In this document: positions 14,642 to 22,390 of the stretch, piece after piece
Position numbering within the stretch: position 1 is the stretch's first letter
Layout: the number at the start of each line of letters is the position of its first letter
Assembly: GCA_023417515.1 (NCBI GenBank)
Contig: JAEZFL010000120.1
Location: 1 to 38,183, forward strand
From: Pseudomonadota bacterium
Lineage (GTDB): Bacteria > Pseudomonadota > Alphaproteobacteria > Sphingomonadales > Sphingomonadaceae
Direction: 5' to 3'
DNA length: 38,183 nt
Position numbers and translations under genes: made by a program
The notes under the pieces: generated by a model
Database searches by the model: none
The model's input: only the letters and a program-made list of their open reading frames with translations
Told to the model about the DNA's origin: nothing

Positions 14642-15499
14642 ATGACTCGGTTCGGCCAGGTCGAATTCGACAGCACGCGCGGCAGGCTTCGGGTCGACGG
14701 CCGGCCGGTCGAGCTGGACCGTTCGTGCGTCGCAATCCTGTCCATCCTGATCGCCGAAGCCGGTCGCGACGTCGACAAGGACCGACTGCTCGAGGCGGGG
14801 TGGCCGGGCCGGGTGGTCCATGAAAATTCGCTGGCCAAGGCGATCGGGCGGCTTCGCCAGGCGCTCGGCGACGATGGCCGGGCGCTGGAGACGGTCCACG
14901 GCCATGGCTATCGCCTCGCTGCCGACCCGGAGGAGGCGCCGGCCGAGGAGAGCGCGCCGCCGGCAGGCCGATCGCGGCGTGCCGCGCTGGCCCTGGCCAC
15001 GCTCGGGCTCGCCGCGCTCGGCGCCCTGTGGCTCGCACAGCCCTTCACCGCCGCGCAGGGCGCCGATGAGGGGCATGCGACCGCCGACCGGCCGCTGATC
15101 CGCGGCGAGCCCGCCGACGCGATCGGCCGCGTGCTGTGGGTCGACGACAATCCCGCGAACAATGCCGAGGAGAAGCGCTTCCTCGAGGACCGCAGGATCG
15201 CCGTCTACCAGGTCGAGACCAGCGAGGAGGCGCTCGCGCTGATCGCCATGTACGACTATCGCGCGGTGATCTCCGACATGAACCGCGGCGGGGACCCGCT
15301 CGCGGGGCTCAAGCTCGTCCGGGAGATGCGCCGGCGCGGCGATTCCACGCCCTTCTTCCTCTACACCTTCGTGCCGTCCGCGGCGCAATATACTCTCCTT
15401 ACCGAAGCCGGCGGCCAGGGGGCGGCGGTGACCCCGAACGAGCTCTATGCCGCGGTGCTTCCGCTGTTCCGCGAGCACTGGTCCGGCAAGGGCGAGTGA
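14642..15499 (+). CDS. Membrane-anchored winged-helix regulator with a degenerate receiver domain
   Basis: A 285-residue protein with three parts. Residues 1-93 are an OmpR-type winged helix (VELDRSCVAILSILI, then SLAKAIGRLRQALGDD, then ETVHGHGYRL). Residues 113-133 are a single membrane helix preceded by GRSRR, which by the positive-inside rule keeps the DNA-binding part in the cytoplasm. Residues about 161-278 resemble a receiver domain: VLWVDDNPANN (acidic pair D168/D169), the phospho-acceptor-like D212 in AVISDMNRGG, and T242. The conserved receiver Lys is replaced (AAVTPNEL). This layout is CadC/ToxR-like but with a receiver variant as the distal domain. No clear ribosome-binding site sits at the usual distance; GAGGGGG ends 14 bases before ATG. 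It is divergent from the barrel gene. Confidence 0.8.
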   Translation: MTRFGQVEFDSTRGRLRVDGRPVELDRSCVAILSILIAEAGRDVDKDRLLEAGWPGRVVHENSLAKAIGRLRQALGDDGRALETVHGHGYRLAADPEEAPAEESAPPAGRSRRAALALATLGLAALGALWLAQPFTAAQGADEGHATADRPLIRGEPADAIGRVLWVDDNPANNAEEKRFLEDRRIAVYQVETSEEALALIAMYDYRAVISDMNRGGDPLAGLKLVREMRRRGDSTPFFLYTFVPSAAQYTLLTEAGGQGAAVTPNELYAAVLPLFREHWSGKGE

Positions 15500-15554
15500 G
15501 CGCCTCCCCGCTCGCCGGCTTTACAGCCAGCGGCCCTGTTCCTATCGCCCGGCC

Positions 15555-17138
15555 ATGACGGTCCAGACCCAAGCGCATTCCGGCGACTCCATCCTCATCG
15601 TCGACTTCGGCAGCCAGGTGACCCAGCTGATCGCGCGGCGCGTGCGCGAGGCCGGCGTGTATAGTGAGATCGCGCCGTTCACGACGGCCGCCGAGGCGTT
15701 CGAGCGGATGAAGCCCAAGGGGATCATCCTGTCGGGCTCCCCCGCCGGCGTTCCCGAGGAAGGCAGCCCGCGGGCGCCGCAAATCCTGTTCGACAGCGGC
15801 CTTCCGATCCTCGGCATCTGCTACGGCCAGCAGGTCATGACCCACCAGCTCGGCGGCGAGGTCCGGCCGGGGCACGAGACCGGCGAGGGCGGCGAGTTCG
15901 GCCGCGCCTTCCTGACCGTCACCGAGGAGTGCAAGCTGTTCGACGGGCTGTGGCAGGTCGGCGAGCGCCACCAGGTGTGGATGAGCCATGGCGACAAGGT
16001 CACCCGCTTCGCCGACGGCTTCCGGATCGTCGCGACCAGCGACGGCGCTCCGTTCGCGGTGATCGCCGACGAGGAGCGCCATTATTACGGCACCCAGTTC
16101 CACCCCGAGGTGGTTCACACTCCGGACGGCGGCAAGCTGATCGCCAATTTCGTCCGCCACGTCTGCGGCTGCGCCGGCGACTGGACGATGGCCGAGTTCC
16201 GCAAGACCAAGATCGAGGAGATCCGAGCCCAGGTCGGGAAGGGTCGGGTGATCTGCGGCCTGTCCGGCGGGGTCGACAGCGCGGTCGCCGCGGTTCTGAT
16301 CCACGAGGCGATCGGCGAGCAGCTGACCTGCGTGTTCGTCGACCACGGGCTGATGCGGGCCGGCGAGGCGGAGCAGGTGGTGAGCCTGTTCCGCAATTCC
16401 TACAATATCCCGCTCGTCCATGTCGACGCGGAGGAGATGTTCCTGGGCGGCCTCGCCGGGCTCACCGACCCGGAGGCCAAGCGCAAATATATCGGCGGCG
16501 CCTTCATCGACCTGTTCGAGGAGGAGGCGCGCAAGGTCGGCGGCGCGGACTTCCTGGCGCAGGGCACGCTCTACCCGGACGTGATCGAGAGCGTCAGCTT
16601 CACCGGCGGCCCGTCGGTGACGATCAAGAGCCACCACAATGTCGGCGGCCTGCCCGAGCGGATGAACATGAAGCTGGTCGAGCCGCTTCGCGAATTGTTC
16701 AAGGACGAGGTGCGCGCATTGGGCCGCGAGCTCGGCCTTCCCCAGGCCTTCGTCGGCCGCCACCCCTTCCCCGGCCCCGGCCTCGCTATCCGGATCCCCG
16801 GCGAGGTCACCAAGGAGCGCTGCGACATATTGCGCAAGGCCGACGCCATCTATCTCGAGGAGATCCGAAACGCCGGCCTCTACGACGCGATCTGGCAGGC
16901 GTTCGCGGTGCTTCTGCCGGTCAAGACCGTCGGCGTGATGGGCGATTACCGCACCTATGACAGCGTGTGCGGCCTTCGCGCGGTGACCAGCACCGACGGA
17001 ATGACCGCCGACGTCTATCCGTTCGACGCCGGCTTCCTCAGCCGCGTCGCGACGCGGATCGTCAACGAGGTCAAGGGCATCAACCGGGTGGTCTACGACT
17101 ATACGAGCAAGCCGCCGGGGACGATCGAGTGGGAGTGA
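15555..17138 (+). CDS. guaA: GMP synthase (glutamine-hydrolysing)
   Basis: A 527-residue GMP synthase that converts XMP to GMP using ATP and glutamine, the last step of de novo GMP synthesis. The class I amidotransferase domain comes first: GICYGQQ with the nucleophile Cys89, and QFHPEV with His183 and Glu185. The ATP-pyrophosphatase domain follows with its P-loop GLSGGVDSAV at 235-244. The C-terminal dimerisation domain ends in the family signature KPPGTIEWE. Length equals the E. coli enzyme within two residues. ATG 15555 was chosen because the conserved SILIVDFGSQ starts 12 residues later. The frame is open back to 15447 inside the preceding gene, but those residues are not conserved. It starts 55 bases after the regulator gene and is probably separate in function. 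Confidence 0.98.
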   Translation: MTVQTQAHSGDSILIVDFGSQVTQLIARRVREAGVYSEIAPFTTAAEAFERMKPKGIILSGSPAGVPEEGSPRAPQILFDSGLPILGICYGQQVMTHQLGGEVRPGHETGEGGEFGRAFLTVTEECKLFDGLWQVGERHQVWMSHGDKVTRFADGFRIVATSDGAPFAVIADEERHYYGTQFHPEVVHTPDGGKLIANFVRHVCGCAGDWTMAEFRKTKIEEIRAQVGKGRVICGLSGGVDSAVAAVLIHEAIGEQLTCVFVDHGLMRAGEAEQVVSLFRNSYNIPLVHVDAEEMFLGGLAGLTDPEAKRKYIGGAFIDLFEEEARKVGGADFLAQGTLYPDVIESVSFTGGPSVTIKSHHNVGGLPERMNMKLVEPLRELFKDEVRALGRELGLPQAFVGRHPFPGPGLAIRIPGEVTKERCDILRKADAIYLEEIRNAGLYDAIWQAFAVLLPVKTVGVMGDYRTYDSVCGLRAVTSTDGMTADVYPFDAGFLSRVATRIVNEVKGINRVVYDYTSKPPGTIEWE

Positions 17139-17145
17139 CGCCGGA

Positions 17146-17571
17146 GTGAAGCCGCGTCTGTCCGTGTTGACGCTGGGAGTGGCCAATCTAGAGCGGTCGC
17201 TGGCTTTCTATCGCGACGGGCTTGGGCTGCCGACCGAAGGTATTATCGGCCGCGAGTTCGAACATGGCGCAGTCGCCTTCTTCGACCTCTCAGGCGGGCT
17301 GAAGCTGGCGATCTGGGCGCAGGCGGACCTTGCCCATGACAGCGGCCTCACGGCCGCTCCCGGAAGTTCGACGTCCTTCACGCTCGGCCACAATGTCGCG
17401 CGCCGAGAAGAGGTCGACGAGGTGCTGGAACGGGCGCGAGCCGCGGGAGCGACGATCGTGAAGCGGGGCGATGAAACTTTCTACGGCGGCTATGCCGGCT
17501 ATTTCACCGATCCGGACGGCCATTTGTGGGAAGTCGTCTGGAATCCGGGCATGCTTCCGGAGGACGAATAA
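17146..17571 (+). CDS. VOC (glyoxalase/bleomycin-resistance fold) family protein
   Basis: A 141-residue vicinal-oxygen-chelate protein. It shows the two paired beta-alpha-beta-beta-beta modules of the fold: LSVLTLGVANLERSLAFYRDGLGLP at the start (about 4-28) and GYAGYFTDPDGHLWEVVWNP near the end (about 115-134). The DPDGHLWEVVWNP motif, with its Glu metal-ligand position, is typical of the lyase-like branch. Substrate unknown. The start is GTG at 17146, seven bases after the guaA stop, with GGGAG upstream. The stop overlaps the next start as TAATG. guaA, this gene and the YffB-like gene therefore look like one transcript. Confidence 0.85.
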   Translation: MKPRLSVLTLGVANLERSLAFYRDGLGLPTEGIIGREFEHGAVAFFDLSGGLKLAIWAQADLAHDSGLTAAPGSSTSFTLGHNVARREEVDEVLERARAAGATIVKRGDETFYGGYAGYFTDPDGHLWEVVWNPGMLPEDE

Positions 17572-17915
17572 TGGCCACTCTCTACGGCATCCCCAATTGC
17601 GACACGGTCAAAAAGGCGCGGGCGTGGCTCGATGGCCGCGGAATCGCCTATGATTTCCACGATTACAAGAAGGCCGGGATCGACGAGGGGCGGCTTCGCT
17701 TCTGGGTGGACGAGCTCGGCTGGGAGACTGTGCTGAACCGCGCCGGGACGACGTTCCGCAAGCTTCCCGAAGCTGACCGGCAGGGGCTCGACGCGGACAA
17801 GGCGGTGGCGCTGATGCTTGCTCAGCCGTCGATGATCAAGCGGCCGATGCTCGACCTGGGCGAGCGCCGCATCGCCGGCTTCAAGCCCGAAATCTACGAC
17901 GCCGCGATCCGCTGA
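17571..17915 (+). CDS. YffB/ArsC-like thioredoxin-fold protein (Spx/ArsC family)
   Basis: A 114-residue protein of the ArsC/Spx family. The opening LYGIPNCDTVKKARAWL, with a single Cys10 followed by DTVKKAR, is the signature of the YffB branch. The KRPML segment with Arg91 matches the conserved Arg of ArsC proteins. Classical arsenate reductases need the same Cys and Arg, but YffB proteins have not been shown to reduce arsenate and may be glutathione-dependent thiol reductases. ATG 17571 shares one base with the upstream stop (TAATG), which fixes the start and implies translational coupling with the VOC gene. A 12-bp inverted repeat follows its stop at 17929. Confidence 0.88.
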   Translation: MATLYGIPNCDTVKKARAWLDGRGIAYDFHDYKKAGIDEGRLRFWVDELGWETVLNRAGTTFRKLPEADRQGLDADKAVALMLAQPSMIKRPMLDLGERRIAGFKPEIYDAAIR

Positions 17916-17928
17916 TCCCCGGTTGCAA

Positions 17929-17962
17929 ATCGGGCAGCCGTCGCGGGGAGCGGCTGCCCGAT
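17929..17962. terminator. Strong hairpin between convergent genes, possible terminator
   Basis: A perfect 12-bp inverted repeat (arm ATCGGGCAGCCG at 17929-17940, partner 17951-17962, 10-base loop) lies 13 bases after the YffB-like stop and 62 bases beyond the stop of the convergent beta-helix gene. There is no T run on the plus strand and only three T on the minus strand, so intrinsic termination would be weak. Confidence 0.5.
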
Positions 17963-18024
17963 CGCAGCGGCGTAAAGGCGCCGCTCCTGCGGCGGGCGCG
18001 GCTGCAGCACCCGCCGATCACGCC

Positions 18025-18999
18025 TTACTGCTCGGTGATCGGAGTTCCGCCGATCGCGAGCTCCGGCACGTTGCCGTTGAACCGGTTGGTGCCATAGGAA
18101 TTGAGGATCGCTCCCCCCGATATCTGAACGCCGAAGCCGTTGCCGGTGACCGTGGTGTCGCCGATGCGGATCCGCGAGCCCGCATTGCTGGCGATGATCC
18201 CGTTGCTCGGGTTGAGCGTCACCGCCGAGTTGGCGATCATGATGTTGACCGGCGTGGTGGCGTTGGTCGAGTTGACCGAGAAGCCGGATGCGTTGCGCGA
18301 GATCAAGCTTTCCTCGACGACCAGGGTCACGCCGCCGGCGGCGAGCAGATTCTCGACTCGGATGCCGTTGCCCGTGTTGTTCAGCACCCGCACATTGTCG
18401 AGCGCGGCGCTGATCGTGCCGGCGGCATTGGCCGGGTTGAGCAGGATTCCGCCGGTGCCATTGACCACGGTGACGTTGACCGCGTGGAAGCGCATCGCGG
18501 TGGTCGGCTGGATCGAGATGCCATGAGAGGAGGCGCCGTTGCGCTGGTTCTGGATGAACACGTCCTCGAGAGTCAGCGACGCGCCCGAGATGAAGCGGAC
18601 TCCGTTGAGGCCGGGCGTGGTGCCGGCGCCGTTGATCGACAGGCCGCGAAGGATGACGTTGGCCTGGCCCGGAGTCGCGCTCAGCGAATCGTTGATGACG
18701 ATGCCGTTGATCCCGCCCGAATTGAGGACGCTTCCGAACGTCCCGGTGCAGTCGATGGTGATCGACTTGGTGATGGTCACCGCGCCGAATCCGCCGGGAT
18801 CGAGGCAGTTGATCTCGCCGCCCGCCGCGGTCTTCGAGATCGCCCCGGCGAAGGTCTTGCACGGCGCGGTGCGGCTGCACGGATTGACGTCGTCGCCGAC
18901 GCCGGACACCCAGGTGCGGGTCGCCTGGGCATAAGCGGGCGAGGCGGCAGCAAGCGCGAGCAAGGCCGCAGCGGCCATGCGAAAGCCGGTCTTCAGCAT
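18025..18999 (-). CDS. Secreted right-handed parallel beta-helix protein
   Basis: A 324-residue secreted protein with a signal peptide (MLKTGFRMAAAALLALAAASPAYAQA). Four Cys lie early in the mature part (NPCSRTAPCKTF, INCLDP, IDCTG), as in the widespread DNPCSRTAPCKTFAGA-type beta-helix proteins. Residues about 70-315 form rungs rich in Asn, Val, Ile and Gly (GGINGIVIND, ANVILRGLSINGAG, NGIRVENLLAAGG, NGIIASNAGSRIRI), typical of a right-handed beta-helix such as pectate-lyase-like proteins. No catalytic residues can be assigned. It may bind or cleave polysaccharide, or be structural. ATG 18999 opens the signal peptide and has GGGGGAA upstream. The open frame to 19062 is rejected. It is divergent from the hybrid kinase gene, with an AT-rich control region between them. 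Confidence 0.85.
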   Translation of the reverse strand: MLKTGFRMAAAALLALAAASPAYAQATRTWVSGVGDDVNPCSRTAPCKTFAGAISKTAAGGEINCLDPGGFGAVTITKSITIDCTGTFGSVLNSGGINGIVINDSLSATPGQANVILRGLSINGAGTTPGLNGVRFISGASLTLEDVFIQNQRNGASSHGISIQPTTAMRFHAVNVTVVNGTGGILLNPANAAGTISAALDNVRVLNNTGNGIRVENLLAAGGVTLVVEESLISRNASGFSVNSTNATTPVNIMIANSAVTLNPSNGIIASNAGSRIRIGDTTVTGNGFGVQISGGAILNSYGTNRFNGNVPELAIGGTPITEQ

Positions 19000-19025
19000 G
19001 ATGAGTTCCCCCAGTTGAGACGACT

Positions 19026-19058
19026 CATCATAGCATGATGCAGTAATGTCCGCAGTAA
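19026..19058. promoter_or_regulatory. AT-rich palindrome and short direct repeats upstream of the beta-helix gene
   Basis: CATCAT-AGC-ATGATG (19026-19040) is a perfect 6-bp inverted repeat 27 bases before the beta-helix start. It is followed by two GCAGTAA copies (19040-19046 and 19052-19058), 12 bases apart. The stretch is clearly less GC-rich than its surroundings, so it is the likely promoter/operator of the minus-strand gene. The rest of the 282-base gap to 19282 shows no gene. Confidence 0.4.
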
Positions 19059-19281
19059 GCATTATGCAGGTGGCGGTTGAACTCGGAGCCGATTGCGGCG
19101 CGGCCAGTATCGCGTTGCCGGCTTACTTGGTCTGTGCTTGGAGATTTGCCACAGGGGCAGCCGCAGCCATGCGGCGCGCCGGTCCGCCGGCCAGTCCCCG
19201 CAAGCCGTTGAAAGCGCTGGCCAGCCCGCTAAGGGAAAGAGGCGGCGAAAGGCTGCCGTCGCAACGGCGGCGAGAGAGGGA

Positions 19282-21834
19282 GTGAACGACCAGGTGGCCA
19301 CGCCCGGCGAAGCCGTCAGCGACTTCCTCTCCGGCGGCGGCGAGATGGGCGCACTGATCCGCGGTCATGACTGGGCCTCGACCCCGCTCGGCCCGATCGA
19401 GTCCTGGCCGCAGAGCCTCAAGACCGCGGTCGCCATGGTCCTGCTCTCCCCGGTCCCGATCGTCATGCTGTGGGGCGTGGACGGGGTCATGATCTACAAC
19501 GACGCCTATTCGGGGTTCGCCGGAGGCCGACACCCGCAATTGCTGGGCTCGAAGGTGCGCGAGGGCTGGCCCGAGGTCGCCGACTTCAACGACAATGTCA
19601 TGAAGGTCGGCCTTGCCGGCGGCACCTTGTCCTACAAGGACCAGGAACTGACCCTCCACCGCCACGGCAGGCCCGAGCAGGTCTGGATGAACCTGGATTA
19701 TTCCCCCGTTCTCGACGAGAGCGGGCGGCCTGCCGGGGTCATCGCCATCGTCGTCGAGACCACCGACCGGGTGCTGAGCGAGCGGCGCATCCGCGCCAGC
19801 GAAGCGCGCCTGCGCAGCATGGCGGACAATTTGCCGGTGATGGTCTGGGTGACCGACAAGGACGGCCAGTGCGTGTATCTCAACCGCCACTGGTACGCCT
19901 TCACCGGCCAGAGCGAGGCAGAGGCGCTCGGCACCGGCTGGCTCGACGCGATCCATCCGGACGACCGCGGCCGATCCGGCGAGATCTTCTTCGGCGCCGC
20001 CGCCAGTCAGGAGCCGTTCCGGATGGAATATCGCCTGCGGCGGGCGGACGGCAGCTATCGCTGGGCGATCGACACCGGCTCGCCGCGGCTGGGCGCGAAT
20101 GGGGAGGTGGCCGGCTTCGTCGGATCGGTCATCGACATCGAGGAGCGCCGAGCTGCCGAGGACGCGCTGCGCGAGAGCGAAGCGCGGTTCCGGGCGATGG
20201 CGGATTCGGCGCCGGCGCCGGTCTGGGTCACCGGCCCGGACGGGATCGAATTCGTCAACCGGGCCTTTTGCGAGTTCGCCGGGCTGCCGGCCGAGCGGCT
20301 GCTGGGCGGCGCCTGGACCACGATCATCCACCCCGACGACCTTCCTGCGGCGGCGACGACCCGCGCGGAAGCCTGGAAGACGGGCACGCCCTACGGCTTC
20401 GAGGCCCGCTTTCGCGACGGCGACGGCGCCTGGCGGTGGATGATGGTCAATTCGCGGCCCCGCCACGACAGCGACGGCGCCCTGCTCGGCTATACCGGCA
20501 TGGCGGTCGACCTCACCGAGATGCACGAGGTCGCGATCGACAATGCCCGGCTGGTCGAGGCCGCCCAACGCGAGATCGCCGAGCGCCGCCGCGCCCAGGA
20601 AGCGCTCGCCGAGCTCAACGCATCGCTCGAGCAGCGAATCATGGCGGCGATCGGCGAGCGCGAGGAGATGGAAGAGGCGCTCAGGCAGTCGCAGAAGATG
20701 GAAGCGGTGGGCCAGCTGACCGGAGGCATCGCCCACGACTTCAACAACCTGCTGACGGTGATCACCGGCAATCTCGAGCTCGCCCAGCGCCAGATCGCCG
20801 GCGCCGGCAACGCGCGGCTGGAGCGCAACATCGCCAGCGCGCTGGCCGGCGCCGAGCGCGCCGCACTGCTGACCCAGCGGCTGCTCGCTTTCTCCCGGCG
20901 CCAGCCGCTCGCGCCCAAGCCGACCGACGCCAACAAGCTGGTGCGCGGCATGTCGGAGCTGCTCCGCCGAGCGCTGGGCGAGACGATCGCGATCGAGACG
21001 GTGCTCGGCCCCGGCCTGTGGCGAATCGAGATCGATTCAAACCAGCTCGAGAATGCCATCCTCAACCTCGCGCTCAATGCCCGCGACGCGATGGGGCAAG
21101 GCGGCAAGCTCACCATCGAGACGATGAATACGCATCTCGACCGGGGCTATGCCGCCGAGAACAGCGAAGTCGCCGCCGGCCAATATGTCGCGATCTGCGT
21201 CACCGACACCGGCAGCGGCATGGACTCCGAGACCCTGGCGCGCGCCTACGAGCCCTTCTTCACCACCAAGGAAGTCGGCAAGGGCACCGGCCTCGGCCTG
21301 TCGATGGTCTATGGCTTCGTCAGGCAGTCGGGCGGCCACCTGAAGATCCATTCCGAGCCCGGCGTGGGCACGAGCGTGAAGATCTACCTGCCGCGGCTGG
21401 CCGGCGACGGCCGCGTGCAGGAAGCAGGCCGGGCCTCGCCGGCGCCCGCGGGCAGCGGCGACGAGACGATCCTGGTGTGCGAGGACGACCCGGAGGTCCG
21501 CGCCTATACGACCGAGGTGCTGCGCGAGCTCGGCTATTGCGTGGTGGCCGCCGCCGACGGGCCGGCCGCCTTGCGCCAGCTCGAGGCGAGCGACGGAAAG
21601 ATCGACCTGTTGTTCACCGACATCGTGCTGCCGAGCGGAATGAACGGCGAGATGCTGGCGCGGCAGGCGCGCGCGCTTCGCCCCGACCTCAAGGTGCTGT
21701 TCACCACCGGCTATGCACGCGACGCCATCGTCCACCAGGGCCGCCTCGACCCGGGCGTCGAGCTGATCACCAAGCCCTTCGCTTATGCCGAGCTTGCCGC
21801 GCGGGTACGCGATATGCTTGACGCGGGGGCATGA
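19282..21834 (+). CDS. Hybrid sensor histidine kinase with PAS domains and C-terminal receiver
   Basis: An 850-residue soluble hybrid kinase with no membrane segment. An N-terminal PAS-like sensor (GHDWASTPLGPIESWP to about 140) is followed by two canonical PAS/PAC units (about 150-275 and 280-400) and a coiled coil (about 405-470). The HisKA region has His485 in GGIAHDFNNLL. The ATP-binding domain shows NLALNARDAM (N box), DTGSGMD (G1), FFTTK and GTGLGLSMVYGF (G2). The receiver from about 728 has EDD, phospho-acceptor Asp780 in FTDIVLPSGMNG and the Lys of ITKPF. All catalytic residues are intact. The start is GTG 19282, preceded by GAGAGAGGGA. The frame is open to 19093, but that extension is basic, low-complexity and unlike the family. 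The stop overlaps the cytidine deaminase start by four bases. Confidence 0.92.
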   Translation: MNDQVATPGEAVSDFLSGGGEMGALIRGHDWASTPLGPIESWPQSLKTAVAMVLLSPVPIVMLWGVDGVMIYNDAYSGFAGGRHPQLLGSKVREGWPEVADFNDNVMKVGLAGGTLSYKDQELTLHRHGRPEQVWMNLDYSPVLDESGRPAGVIAIVVETTDRVLSERRIRASEARLRSMADNLPVMVWVTDKDGQCVYLNRHWYAFTGQSEAEALGTGWLDAIHPDDRGRSGEIFFGAAASQEPFRMEYRLRRADGSYRWAIDTGSPRLGANGEVAGFVGSVIDIEERRAAEDALRESEARFRAMADSAPAPVWVTGPDGIEFVNRAFCEFAGLPAERLLGGAWTTIIHPDDLPAAATTRAEAWKTGTPYGFEARFRDGDGAWRWMMVNSRPRHDSDGALLGYTGMAVDLTEMHEVAIDNARLVEAAQREIAERRRAQEALAELNASLEQRIMAAIGEREEMEEALRQSQKMEAVGQLTGGIAHDFNNLLTVITGNLELAQRQIAGAGNARLERNIASALAGAERAALLTQRLLAFSRRQPLAPKPTDANKLVRGMSELLRRALGETIAIETVLGPGLWRIEIDSNQLENAILNLALNARDAMGQGGKLTIETMNTHLDRGYAAENSEVAAGQYVAICVTDTGSGMDSETLARAYEPFFTTKEVGKGTGLGLSMVYGFVRQSGGHLKIHSEPGVGTSVKIYLPRLAGDGRVQEAGRASPAPAGSGDETILVCEDDPEVRAYTTEVLRELGYCVVAAADGPAALRQLEASDGKIDLLFTDIVLPSGMNGEMLARQARALRPDLKVLFTTGYARDAIVHQGRLDPGVELITKPFAYAELAARVRDMLDAGA

Positions 21835-22280
21835 GCCACAAGAGCGACCTCATCGCCCGCGCCCGCCAGGCGGCGCTCAGGGCCTATGCCCCTTATTCCG
21901 GCTTCAGCGTCGGCTGCGCGGTGGAATCCGTCGACGGCCAGGTGGCGGTCGGCGCGAACATGGAGAATGCCTGCTTCCGGCTCGGCGTGTGCGCGGAGGT
22001 GGCGGCGCTGGCCGCGGCGTGCCAGGCGTTCGGGCTCGACCGGGTCAAGCGGATCGCGGTGGCCGGCGGACGGGTCGAGAATGGCGCCCTTGCCGGAGAG
22101 CAGGTGGTGACCTCCTGCGGCGGCTGCCGCCAGTCGATCCTCGAGGCGGCTCAGCTCAGCGGGAACGACGTGGAGATGATCTCGTCGAGCGGCGACGGGG
22201 CGCAGGTCGACGTGCGGCGGATATCGGACCTGCTGCCGCTCGGCTTCGGGCCGGACAATCTGAAGGACGCCGCGCGCTAG
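21831..22280 (+). CDS. cdd: Cytidine deaminase
   Basis: A 149-residue homotetrameric-type cytidine deaminase that converts cytidine and deoxycytidine to uridine forms for pyrimidine salvage. The zinc site is made of Cys54 and catalytic Glu56 in GVCAEVAAL and Cys96/Cys99 in SCGGCRQ. The three-cysteine ligand set is the short, tetrameric (Bacillus-type) form, not the dimeric E. coli form. Substrate-binding NMENACFR is present at about 43-50. ATG 21831 overlaps the kinase stop (ATGA), so translation is coupled to an upstream sensor kinase, an unusual partner. A CNT-family nucleoside transporter gene that could supply substrate is about 3 kb to the right but in the opposite direction. Confidence 0.95.
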   Translation: MSHKSDLIARARQAALRAYAPYSGFSVGCAVESVDGQVAVGANMENACFRLGVCAEVAALAAACQAFGLDRVKRIAVAGGRVENGALAGEQVVTSCGGCRQSILEAAQLSGNDVEMISSSGDGAQVDVRRISDLLPLGFGPDNLKDAAR

Positions 22281-22284
22281 GACT

Positions 22285-22381
22285 CCCCTCCCGCTTGCGG
22301 GAGGGGTCGGGGGAGGGGCTGTTTGACATGCCCTCCCCTCTCGCCGCTCCGCGGCTCATCCCCTCCCGCAAGCGGGAGGGG
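22285..22381. repeat. Bipartite hairpin repeat element (class with CCCCTCCC stems)
   Basis: Hairpins at 22285-22306 (arm CCCCTCCCGC, centre TT) and 22360-22381 (same arm, centre AA) flank a core that is itself an inverted repeat (GGGGAGGGGC near 22310-22319 with GCCCTCCCC near 22330-22338). The plan matches the element at 5590-5730. It fills the gap between the convergent cdd and oxygenase genes and may serve both 3' ends. No T run follows on either strand. Confidence 0.7.
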
Positions 22382-22390
22382 AAAGCATGG

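Noticed and set aside
19093..19281. N-terminal extension of the hybrid kinase
   Set aside because: Basic, low-complexity sequence with no PAS similarity; the GTG at 19282 starts just before the conserved sensor domain.
22285..22381. CRISPR-like array from repeated GC-rich blocks
   Set aside because: Only two palindromic arms with a non-spacer core, no regular repeats and no cas genes anywhere in the window.
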